Source: UBA4615 sp046046245 (GTDB lineage Bacteria > Pseudomonadota > Gammaproteobacteria > Burkholderiales > Burkholderiaceae_E). Taken from it: DNA of 8,401 nucleotides. The notes under the pieces are model-generated. The model saw only the letters and a list, made by a program, of their open reading frames with translations, was not told the origin of the DNA and ran no database searches. The stretch spans positions 1 through 8,401 of the forward strand of contig JBJOKE010000047.1 in assembly GCA_046046245.1 (NCBI GenBank), read 5' to 3'. Of this stretch, positions 1 to 5,530 are shown piece after piece; position 1 is the first letter of the stretch; each line of letters starts with the position of its first letter. A program made the translations under genes and the position numbers.

Positions 1-556
1 CCGGCGCGGCCGTCGCGTCGCCGGTCGCGGGCGCCGGGGCCGGCGCGGTCGGCGTCGCTGCCGGCGGCATGCCCGAGCCGATCCAGGACGTGGCCTTGCC
101 GAGGTCTCCATCGCGACCGAAGAACAGACCGACCGCGATCACCGCGCCGAGACCGGCGACGGCCCACCAGAGCCGGCTGCCCTTGCCCTCGGCCTCGAAG
201 CCGAAACCGCCGCCGTCGCGCGGCAGCGGCGCGTGCAGCGTCGACGTCGGCTTGAGCTCCTCGGCCTCGGCGAAACCGCCGATGGTCTTCAGCAGCGGCT
301 CGACGTCGACACCCAGCAGACGTCCGTACGAGCGCACGCAGCCGCGGACGAACGCCCGGCCCGGCAGCGCCGCCCAGTCGCCGCGCTCGATCGCGTCGAG
401 CTGGCGCGGATGGAGCTTGAGTCGCTGCGCCACCTCGCCCTTGCCCATCCCGCGCTTCTCGCGCATCGCGGCGAGCTGCTCGGCCGAGCCGATCGCCTCG
501 CCGTTCGCGGCCGGCGTGCCCGGGCCGCCCGCGGGATCCGTCACCGATTCAGTCAC
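1..556 (-). CDS. rodZ: RodZ-type cytoskeletal cell-shape protein, 3' end outside window
   Basis: RodZ is a bitopic inner-membrane protein that links MreB filaments to the elongation machinery. The visible 185 residues show the family order. An Xre/Cro-like helix-turn-helix covers about residues 25-90, with AAMREKRGM, GEVAQRLKL, IERGDW and the conserved RAFVRGCVRSYGRLLGVD stretch. A short cytoplasmic linker follows, then one membrane helix at about residues 129-146 (LWWAVAGLGAVIAVGLFF) and the start of an Ala/Pro/Thr-rich periplasmic linker. The C-terminal beta domain (DUF4115) would lie beyond position 1. I chose the GTG at 554-556 because GGAG lies 6 nt upstream. A second in-frame GTG at 542-544 is possible. 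The start lies inside the end of pilW (8-nt overlap), which suggests translational coupling. Identity rests on HTH plus TM plus linker and on the pilW-rodZ gene order typical of Proteobacteria. Confidence 0.9.
   Translation of the reverse strand, partial: MTESVTDPAGGPGTPAANGEAIGSAEQLAAMREKRGMGKGEVAQRLKLHPRQLDAIERGDWAALPGRAFVRGCVRSYGRLLGVDVEPLLKTIGGFAEAEELKPTSTLHAPLPRDGGGFGFEAEGKGSRLWWAVAGLGAVIAVGLFFGRDGDLGKATSWIGSGMPPAATPTAPAPAPATGDATAAP
27..46 (-). repeat. 20-bp in-frame repeat, copy in the rodZ linker
   Basis: This 20-mer is identical to 8311-8330 and lies in the same codon phase. It encodes part of an Ala-Pro repeat of the RodZ periplasmic linker. It looks like simple-sequence convergence within Ala/Pro codons rather than a mobile repeat. 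Confidence 0.6.
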
Positions 557-1430
557 CGAATGCTCCACGTTGCAACAGGTTCGCCTCGCGGGAGGACGGG
601 AATTGCCGTCGCAGCTGCGCGGACAGGCTCGCGACGCTGTCGCGGTCGCCGGCCCGGCGATCGACCCGGATGCCCAGCCACAACGTCTCGGCGCTCGGGG
701 GGAAGCTCGACAGCAGGCGCTGCGAATGGAAGCGCGCGCGCTCGATGTCGCCTCGCTTCAGGTAGATCTCGGACAGGTGGTACATCGCGACCGGGTTGCG
801 CGGATCGATGCGGAACGACTGGTCGAACCAGCCCTCGGCACCGGCCAGGTCGCCCGCACGCAGCGAGCAGATGCCGGCGTTGTGCATCGGCCGCGCGGGC
901 GTCGCGTAGAGCGGGTTGCGCAGGGCCGCCTGGAACTGTGCGATCGACTCGCGCGGCCGGCCGGTCTGGCAGAGGAACCAGCCGTAGTTGTTCAGCAGCT
1001 CGGAGTCTTCGGGCGCCAGCCGCAGCGCCCGCTGGAAGCTCTCCTCGGCGCGCGCGGTGTCCTTCATGTCCATGTAGACCAGGCCGTACAGGCCGTAGGC
1101 CTGCGCGTAGCCCGGGTCGGTCGCGGTGGCCGAACGCAGCTCCTCGAGGGCCTGCGTGTAGTTGCCCTGCTGGTAGTAGCCGGTGGCCAGCTCGAGCCGG
1201 ATCGCGGCGCGCCGGCGCTGCTCGGACTCCCCGGGCGGCACGGACGGGGCCGACGGCGGCGGCTCGCGGCGGGCGTCGCGCGGATCCGCGCCGCGCAGGT
1301 CCCGGATCGGCTGCGGCTTCTCGTCGATCGTCTGGCAGCCGGCGAGCACGCCCGCACCGAGCGCGAGCGCGAGCGCCGCCCGGCCGAGCAGGCCGGGGCG
1401 GGACGGAAGGGCGGGACGCGCGGTCGGCAT
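549..1430 (-). CDS. pilW: Type IV pilus biogenesis/stability lipoprotein PilW (PilF), TPR protein
   Basis: This 293-residue protein is predicted to be an outer-membrane lipoprotein pilotin that supports secretin (PilQ) assembly and type IV pilus stability. The N-terminus has an arginine, a hydrophobic run and the lipobox LAGC with Cys32. Residue +2 is Gln rather than Asp, which favours outer-membrane sorting. A Pro-rich spacer (about residues 40-70) precedes about six TPR units from residue 76 to 280, including GYYQQGNYTQALEEL, ALRLAPEDSELLNNYGWFL and EIYLKRGDIERAR. The frame is open further upstream to 1559, inside rlmN. The ATG at 1430 is preferred because GGAG lies 5 nt before it and it gives an immediate signal peptide. 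It starts 19 nt after the rlmN stop and overlaps the rodZ start, so it sits within the ndk-rlmN-pilW-rodZ operon. The exact role is inferred from family and context. No other pilus gene is visible here. Confidence 0.9.
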   Translation of the reverse strand: MPTARPALPSRPGLLGRAALALALGAGVLAGCQTIDEKPQPIRDLRGADPRDARREPPPSAPSVPPGESEQRRRAAIRLELATGYYQQGNYTQALEELRSATATDPGYAQAYGLYGLVYMDMKDTARAEESFQRALRLAPEDSELLNNYGWFLCQTGRPRESIAQFQAALRNPLYATPARPMHNAGICSLRAGDLAGAEGWFDQSFRIDPRNPVAMYHLSEIYLKRGDIERARFHSQRLLSSFPPSAETLWLGIRVDRRAGDRDSVASLSAQLRRQFPSSREANLLQRGAFGD

Positions 1431-1449
1431 CGGAGCTCCGTCGATCCGG

Positions 1450-2607
1450 TCAGGCCCGCGCGATCGCGATCCGCGTCCGGCCGCTGCGCTGCGCGAGACG
1501 CGTGCGGTCGACGATGTCCCCGGCCAGCTGTCCGCAGGCCGCGTCGATGTCGTCGCCACGGGTCTTGCGCACCGTGGTGACGATGCCCGCGTCGATGAGT
1601 CGCTGGGCGAACGCCTTCACCCGCTCCGGCGGCGACCGCTTCAGGCCGGCCTCGGGGAACGGGTTGAACGGGATCAGGTTGAACTTGCAGGGCACGTCGC
1701 GGACCAGCTCGACGAGCTGGCGCGCGTGGTCGTCGCCGTCGTTGACACCGTCGAGCATCACGTACTCGAACGTGACGAAGTCCCGTGGCGCGCGGTCGAG
1801 ATATCGTCGGCACGCTGCCATCAGCTCGGCGAGCGGGTGCTTGCGGTTCAGCGGCACCAGCCGGTCGCGCAGTGCGTCGTTCGGCGCGTGCAGCGAGACG
1901 GCCAGCGCCACCGGCACGTCGTCGCGCAGCCGGTCGATCATCGGCACCACGCCCGAGGTGGACACCGTCACGCGTCGGCGCGACAGGCCGTAGCCGTGGT
2001 CGTCGAGCAGGATCCGCAGCGCGGAGACCGTCGCGTCGTAGTTCAGCAGCGGCTCGCCCATGCCCATGAACACGACGTTGGTGACGATCCGGTCGTGGTC
2101 GTCGGGCGTGCCGTCGTCGGCATCGGCCGCGGCGGCCTCGCGACGGGCACCGAGAAGCCGGTTCGCGAGCCACAGCTGGCCGACGATCTCGCCGGCCGTG
2201 AGGTTGCGTGCGAAGCCCTGCTTGCCGGTCGAGCAGAAGAGGCAGTTGACCGCGCAGCCGGCCTGCGTCGAGATGCACAGCGTGCCGCGCGAGACCTCGG
2301 GGATGAACACGGTCTCGACCGCGTTGCCCTGCCCCACGTCGAGCAGCCACTTGCGCGTGCCGTCGGTGGCGAGGTGGTCGGAGATCACCGAGGGCGCGAC
2401 CACCTGCGCCCGCTCCGACAGCGTCCGACGGAAGCCCTTGGCCAGGTCCGACATCGCGTCGAAGTCGGACTCGAAGCGTCGGTGCAGCCAACGCATCAGC
2501 TGCTGGCCGCGGAACGGCTTCTCGCCCCAGTCGCGGCAGAGCGCGGCCAGGCCGGCGCGGTCCAGCCCCAGCAGGTCGGTTGGGTCGGTGGCGGCGGTGT
2601 CGCTCAT
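1450..2607 (-). CDS. rlmN: Dual-specificity rRNA/tRNA adenine-C2 methyltransferase RlmN
   Basis: RlmN is a radical-SAM enzyme that methylates C2 of A2503 in 23S rRNA and of A37 in some tRNAs, acting in the cytoplasm. Counting from the ATG at 2607 (385 aa), the radical-SAM CX3CX2C motif is C118-AVN-C122-LF-C125, inside QAGCAVNCLFCSTGKQG. The MGMGEPLLNY motif follows. The C-terminal Cys that carries the transient methyl group is C358, in DIDAACGQL. The N-terminal GEKPFRGQQLMRWLH segment is also typical. A charged Ala/Asp-rich loop of about 20 residues (codons at 2092-2151) sits before the IVTNVVFMGMGEP strand. The start is ambiguous: an in-frame GTG at 2631 would add eight residues but lies inside a strong hairpin, and neither start has a clear Shine-Dalgarno. 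It lies downstream of ndk and upstream of pilW in one probable operon. Confidence 0.96.
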   Translation of the reverse strand: MSDTAATDPTDLLGLDRAGLAALCRDWGEKPFRGQQLMRWLHRRFESDFDAMSDLAKGFRRTLSERAQVVAPSVISDHLATDGTRKWLLDVGQGNAVETVFIPEVSRGTLCISTQAGCAVNCLFCSTGKQGFARNLTAGEIVGQLWLANRLLGARREAAAADADDGTPDDHDRIVTNVVFMGMGEPLLNYDATVSALRILLDDHGYGLSRRRVTVSTSGVVPMIDRLRDDVPVALAVSLHAPNDALRDRLVPLNRKHPLAELMAACRRYLDRAPRDFVTFEYVMLDGVNDGDDHARQLVELVRDVPCKFNLIPFNPFPEAGLKRSPPERVKAFAQRLIDAGIVTTVRKTRGDDIDAACGQLAGDIVDRTRLAQRSGRTRIAIARA

Positions 2608-2618
2608 CGTTCGCGGCG

Positions 2619-2660
2619 GCGCCCCCGGCACGGGGCCGGGGCGGGCCCCGGCGGGGGCGC
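2619..2660 (-). repeat. Large GC hairpin in the ndk-rlmN spacer
   Basis: The spacer contains nested inverted repeats. The outer arms, 2619-2627 and 2652-2660, pair over 9 bp (GCGCCCCCG with CGGGGGCGC). The inner arms, 2631-2637 and 2644-2650, pair over 7 bp (CGGGGCC with GGCCCCG) around a 6-nt loop, with a 3/1 internal loop between the stems. In the minus-strand transcript it sits just after the ndk stop and 11 nt before the rlmN ATG. There is no U-run after it, so it is not a classic intrinsic terminator. It could stabilise the upstream ndk message, pause RNA polymerase or reduce rlmN translation. These roles are inference. The symmetry is read directly. Confidence 0.7.
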
Positions 2661-2668
2661 CGACCGAC

Positions 2669-3094
2669 TCATCGCCCGTAGACGTTCATCCCGGCGAAGA
2701 AGAAGGCCACCTCGTTCCGGGCGGTCTCCGGGCCGTCCGAGCCGTGCACCGCATTGGCGTCGATGCTGTCGGCGAAGTCGGCGCGGATCGTGCCCGGCGC
2801 GGCCTTCTTCGGATCGGTCGCGCCCATCAGGTCACGGTTCTTCTGGATCGCGTTCTCGCCCTCCAGGACCTGGATCATGACCGGACCCGAGACCATGAAG
2901 TCGACCAGGTCCTTGAAGAACGGACGCTCGCGGTGGACGGCGTAGAACGCCTCCGCCTCGCCGCGCGACAGGTGCGCCAGACGGGCGGCGACGACCTTCA
3001 GGCCGGCACCCTCGAAGCGGGCATAGATCTGGCCGATGACGTTCTTCGCGACGGCATCGGGCTTGATGATGGAGAGGGTCCGTTCGACGGCCAT
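2669..3094 (-). CDS. ndk: Nucleoside diphosphate kinase
   Basis: Ndk transfers the gamma-phosphate of ATP to NDPs and dNDPs through a phosphohistidine intermediate, balancing the NTP and dNTP pools in the cytosol. The 141-residue product is full length for bacterial Ndk. It begins with ERTLSIIKPDAV, where the nucleotide-contacting Lys11 lies. It has the conserved FKDLVDFMVSGPV and LMGATDPKKAAPGTIRADF segments. The active-site His117 is in NAVHGSDGPETA, and the chain ends in a short FFFAGMNVYGR tail typical of proteobacterial enzymes. The ATG at 3094 has GGGAG 6 nt upstream. It is the first gene of the left block. Its leader carries an extended -10 promoter candidate, an AT palindrome and, behind the promoter, a GC inverted repeat. 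Confidence 0.98.
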   Translation of the reverse strand: MAVERTLSIIKPDAVAKNVIGQIYARFEGAGLKVVAARLAHLSRGEAEAFYAVHRERPFFKDLVDFMVSGPVMIQVLEGENAIQKNRDLMGATDPKKAAPGTIRADFADSIDANAVHGSDGPETARNEVAFFFAGMNVYGR

Positions 3095-3107
3095 GTACGC
3101 TCCCGGA

Positions 3108-3121
3108 ATTTTCTTGAAAAT
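3108..3121 (-). repeat. AT-rich palindrome in the ndk leader
   Basis: A 14-nt inverted repeat (ATTTTC, TT, GAAAAT) lies immediately upstream of the GGGAG ribosome-binding site of ndk. It stands out as a pure A/T patch in a very GC-rich region. In RNA it would give only a weak 6-bp stem. An A/U-rich translation enhancer or a DNA-binding site are both possible, and neither is shown. Confidence 0.5.
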
Positions 3122-3163
3122 GAGGGGGTTAGCGAGGGTATCTTGACAGAAGTCTAGCCTTCG

Positions 3164-3172
3164 ATTCTAGCA
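3164..3172 (-). promoter_or_regulatory. Candidate extended -10 promoter for the ndk operon
   Basis: On the minus strand TGCTAGAAT reads as an extended -10 element: TGN followed by TAGAAT, five of six matches to TATAAT. It would start transcription near 3157, giving a leader of about 63 nt before the ndk ATG. No good -35 is seen at 17 nt, where CCGG-type sequence lies instead. That is compatible with an extended -10 promoter or with an activated one. The prediction is from sequence alone. Confidence 0.5.
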
Positions 3173-3184
3173 TGCCGTGGCGAC

Positions 3185-3201
3185 CCCCCGGTGACCGGGG
3201 G
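3185..3201. repeat. Perfect 8-bp-arm inverted repeat behind the ndk promoter
   Basis: CCCCCGGT and ACCGGGGG form a perfect inverted repeat around one central base. It ends about 13 bp upstream of the extended -10 TGN of ndk, so it covers the -35 region of that promoter. A second small palindrome (TCCCGGGA, 3204-3211) follows. Position and symmetry fit a dimeric regulator site, but chance GC palindromes are common in such DNA. I do not recognise the operator. Confidence 0.4.
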
Positions 3202-3266
3202 ATTCCCGGGACCGCCGACGGCTCCTGCACGGCGTGACGCGCTCCACGCCCCCACCGCCGACCGGG

Positions 3267-3295
3267 TTGAAATCCTCGGCCCCCGGCCCTACAGT
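3267..3295 (+). promoter_or_regulatory. Sigma-70-like promoter for the BI-1 family gene
   Basis: TTGAAA at 3267-3272 and TACAGT at 3290-3295 are separated by exactly 17 bp. The -35 has five of six consensus matches and the -10 has four of six. Initiation would fall near 3302, giving a leader of about 53 nt to the ATG at 3355. It faces away from the ndk promoter about 100 bp away. It is the best promoter-like sequence in the window. Confidence 0.6.
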
Positions 3296-3354
3296 GCGCT
3301 AACGGGATTTTCACGCGCAATCCGCGCGCCGCCCGCCTTTCCCACGGAGTGCAG

Positions 3355-4062
3355 ATGTCCTACGAACCCCAGTCCACCCCGTCGATGCCCTACGGCCGCG
3401 CCGGCGACCTGAGCACCGTCGCGCGCAACCGGGTGCTTCGGAACACCTACGCCCTGCTCGCGCTGTCGATGGTGCCGACCGTGCTGGGCGCCTGGGTCGG
3501 CATCGCCAGCGGCTTCTCGTTCTTCGCAGGCAGCCCGCTGATCGGTCTGGTCGTCTTCATGGCCGTCTGGTTCGGGTTCTTCTTCGCGATCGAGAAGTTC
3601 AAGAACAGCGGCCTGGGCGTCGCCCTGCTGCTCGGCTTCACCTTCTTCATGGGCCTGATGCTGTCGCGGCTGGTCGGCCACGTGCTCGGCATGTCGAACG
3701 GGGCGTCGCTGATCATGGGCGCATTCGGCGGCACCGCCGGCATCTTCGCGGTGATGGCGACGGTCGCGACCGTCTCCAAGCGCGACTTCACCGGGATGGG
3801 CCGTTTCCTGTTCGTCGGCGCGCTGGTGCTGATCGCGGCGGTCGTCGCGAACATCTTCCTGCAGATGCCGGCGCTGACGCTGACCATCCTGGTACTGATG
3901 GTCGCGATCTTCTCGGCCTTCATCCTGGTCGACCTGCAGCGCATCGTGCAGGGTGGCGAGACCAACTACGTGACCGCCACGCTGTCGATCTACCTGAGCG
4001 TCTACAACGTCTTCTCGGCGCTGCTGCAGCTGCTGGGCATCTTCGGCGGCGACCGCGAGTGA
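3355..4062 (+). CDS. Bax inhibitor-1/YccA family membrane protein
   Basis: This 235-residue inner-membrane protein has seven predicted helices at about residues 31-51, 60-80, 86-106, 117-139, 149-170, 173-193 and 206-228. The N-terminal VARNRVLRNTYALLALSMV and the C-terminal VDLQRIVQGGETNYVTATL, followed by LLQLLGIFGG, are typical of proteobacterial YccA/YbhL-like BI-1 (TMBIM) proteins. Bacterial members include a pH-sensitive calcium leak channel (YetJ) and YccA, a modulator of the FtsH protease. Which role applies here is unknown. The ATG at 3355 has CGGAG 5 nt upstream. A GTG at 3349 is in frame but overlaps that site. The TM6 aspartate is present (D193), but the TM7 aspartate expected in the LYLD motif is Ser215 (IYLSVYN). 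The gene is monocistronic, with its own promoter and terminator, and is divergent from ndk. Confidence 0.93.
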   Translation: MSYEPQSTPSMPYGRAGDLSTVARNRVLRNTYALLALSMVPTVLGAWVGIASGFSFFAGSPLIGLVVFMAVWFGFFFAIEKFKNSGLGVALLLGFTFFMGLMLSRLVGHVLGMSNGASLIMGAFGGTAGIFAVMATVATVSKRDFTGMGRFLFVGALVLIAAVVANIFLQMPALTLTILVLMVAIFSAFILVDLQRIVQGGETNYVTATLSIYLSVYNVFSALLQLLGIFGGDRE

Positions 4063-4105
4063 CCGGTCCCACCGGGGCCGGCCCCTGCCGCCGGTCCCGC
4101 TGAGC

Positions 4106-4134
4106 GGCCGCCCCTCACCGGGCGGCCTTTTTTT
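4106..4134 (+). terminator. Intrinsic terminator of the BI-1 family gene
   Basis: An 8-bp perfect GC stem, GGCCGCCC (4106-4113) with GGGCGGCC (4120-4127), closes a CTCACC loop and is followed directly by seven T residues. It lies 43 nt after the BI-1 stop codon. It works as a classic terminator only in the plus direction. I see no equivalent for the converging M20 gene between 4135 and 4230. A GC palindrome (4074-4085) between the stop codon and the stem has no T-run. Confidence 0.93.
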
Positions 4135-4230
4135 CGCCCGCGACCGGGCCCGGCCCCTCGAGGCGTCGACGGTCTTCCGATGACCAGCCGCGCGGGGCCT
4201 GGCGACGGGATACAGGGATCGCGGCGGACC

Positions 4231-5454
4231 TCAGGCCGGGGCCGCGAGGAAGCGGCGAGCGAGCCTGACCCAGTAGCTCGCCGCGATCGGCAGGCATGCA
4301 TCGTTGAAGTCGTAGCCCGGGTTGTGGACCATGCAGCCCCCGGTGCCGTGGGTGTCTCCCTCGCCGTTGCCCACCAGCAGGTAGCTGCCCGGGCAGCGCT
4401 GCAGCATGAACGAGAAATCCTCGGCGCCGGTCATCGGCTCGAGCTCGGGCAGCACGCCTTCCTCGCCCAGCCACTCGAGCGCGACCGAGCGCGCGAACGC
4501 GGTGCAGTCGGGGTCGTTGACCACGGGCGGATAGCGCCAGTGGTAGGTCACCTCGGCGCGCACGCCGAGCACGGCGGCCTGGGCCCGGACGAGTTCGGTG
4601 ATGCGGTCGCGCAGCATCTCGCGGACCTCGTGCCGGAACGCACGCACCGTGGCGCGCATCGAGACGGTCTCCGGGATCACGTTCGGCGCATCGCCACCGT
4701 GGATCGCACCGACCGAGATCACCGCGGCATCGCGCGGATCGACGTTGCGCGAGACGATGGTCTGCAGCGCAAGCACGATGTGCGCCGCCGCCACCACCGG
4801 ATCGGCCGCGCGGTGCGGCATCGAGCCGTGTCCGCCGCGGCCGTGGACGACGATGTCGACCGTGTCGGACGACGCGGTCATCGGACCGGCGCGGAACGCG
4901 AACGTGCCGGCCGGGATGCCGGGCATGTTGTGCAGCCCGAAGATCGCGTCGCAGGGGAATCGCTCGAACAGCCCGTCCTCGATCATCTTCCGCGCGCCGC
5001 CGAGTCCCTCCTCGGCGGGCTGGAAGATCAGCTGCAGCGTGCCGTCGAAGCCGCGCTCGGCAGCCAGCACGCGGGCGGCCGCAAGCAGGATCGCCGTATG
5101 ACCGTCGTGGCCGCAGGCGTGCATCGTGTGCGGCACGGTGCTGGCGTACGGCAGGCCCGTGGTCTCGTGGATCGGCAGCGCGTCCATGTCGGCGCGCAGT
5201 CCGAGCCGGCGGGGTCCGTCGCCGCACCTCAGCACGCCGACCACGCCGGTGCCGCCGAGACCGCGATGAACCTCGTAGCCCCAGGCCGAGAGCTTCCCGG
5301 CCACCAGATCCGAGGTGCGGAACTCCTGGTAGGCGAGCTCCGGATGGGCGTGGATGTCGTGCCGCAGCGCGATCATCTCGTCGGCCACGGCGCGGACGCC
5401 GGGCAGGACGTGGGCCGCGAGGGCGGCGGGCTTGGGCGGGGCGATACGGGCCAT
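4231..5454 (-). CDS. M20 family metallo-amidohydrolase (hippurate/N-acyl amino acid hydrolase type)
   Basis: This 407-residue cytosolic enzyme belongs to the M20D amidohydrolases (hippuricase, IAA-amino acid hydrolase, N-acetyl-diaminopimelate deacetylase group), which cleave the amide bond of N-acyl amino acids with a two-metal centre. Visible signatures are RHDIHAHPEL, GLRADMDALPI, the metal motif HACGHDGH (C114, H116), QPAEEG (E148/E149), GLHN (H175), the lid-domain GRGGHGSMPH and, near the end, AEDFSFM and MVHNPGYDFND (H377). All expected metal ligands are present and no signal peptide is seen, so it should be active. The substrate cannot be fixed from sequence. The ATG at 5454 has only a distant GGAG (10 nt). 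It lies 76 nt after rlmD on the same strand and converges on the BI-1 gene. It may be read through from the nlpD-exonuclease-rlmD unit or start from its own weak promoter. Confidence 0.93.
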   Translation of the reverse strand: MARIAPPKPAALAAHVLPGVRAVADEMIALRHDIHAHPELAYQEFRTSDLVAGKLSAWGYEVHRGLGGTGVVGVLRCGDGPRRLGLRADMDALPIHETTGLPYASTVPHTMHACGHDGHTAILLAAARVLAAERGFDGTLQLIFQPAEEGLGGARKMIEDGLFERFPCDAIFGLHNMPGIPAGTFAFRAGPMTASSDTVDIVVHGRGGHGSMPHRAADPVVAAAHIVLALQTIVSRNVDPRDAAVISVGAIHGGDAPNVIPETVSMRATVRAFRHEVREMLRDRITELVRAQAAVLGVRAEVTYHWRYPPVVNDPDCTAFARSVALEWLGEEGVLPELEPMTGAEDFSFMLQRCPGSYLLVGNGEGDTHGTGGCMVHNPGYDFNDACLPIAASYWVRLARRFLAAPA

Positions 5455-5485
5455 CGGACCGAGGCTCCGGGACGGAATCCGCCGA

Positions 5486-5491
5486 AGTGTA
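5486..5491 (-). promoter_or_regulatory. Weak -10 candidate upstream of the M20 gene
   Basis: TACACT on the minus strand lies 31 bp before the M20 start codon, in the 76-nt gap after rlmD. It matches TATAAT at four of six positions, but there is no recognisable -35 at 17 bp and no TGN extension. Transcription from here would give a leader of about 25 nt. Read-through from rlmD is an equal alternative. Confidence 0.25.
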
Positions 5492-5530
5492 GCGGTGCCG
5501 ATCGCGCGGCGTCGCCGCGGCTCGGTCGCG

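Noticed and set aside
1431..1559. N-terminal extension of PilW to a start at 1559
   Set aside because: It would overlap rlmN by over 100 nt and bury the signal peptide. The ATG at 1430 has a well-placed GGAG and an immediate lipoprotein signal.
1064..2491. Minus-strand 475-codon open frame overlapping rlmN and pilW
   Set aside because: It is an alternative frame of the same strand with no recognisable family. The in-frame rlmN and pilW products carry full motifs.
69..2880. Long plus-strand open frames (69-1580, 233-1993, 1183-2880) opposite rodZ, pilW and rlmN
   Set aside because: They are Arg/Ala/Gly-rich, show no family motifs, overlap each other and lie antisense to clearly recognisable genes. 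They are a GC-rich reading-frame artefact.
3143..3148. TTGACA on the plus strand as a -35 element
   Set aside because: It is a perfect -35 match, but no acceptable -10 lies 16-18 bp downstream. The TTGAAA/TACAGT pair further on is a better promoter for the plus-strand gene.
3129..3320. 63-codon minus-strand frame upstream of ndk
   Set aside because: It spans both divergent promoter candidates, has no good ribosome-binding site and no recognisable motif. It is better read as intergenic DNA.
3191..3412. 73-codon plus-strand frame crossing the BI-1 promoter and start
   Set aside because: It overlaps the start of the BI-1 gene in another frame, is Pro/Ala/Arg-rich and has no motif.
4074..4085. 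12-bp GC palindrome after the BI-1 stop as a second terminator
   Set aside because: It has no loop and no T-run, and the strong terminator lies 20 nt further on.
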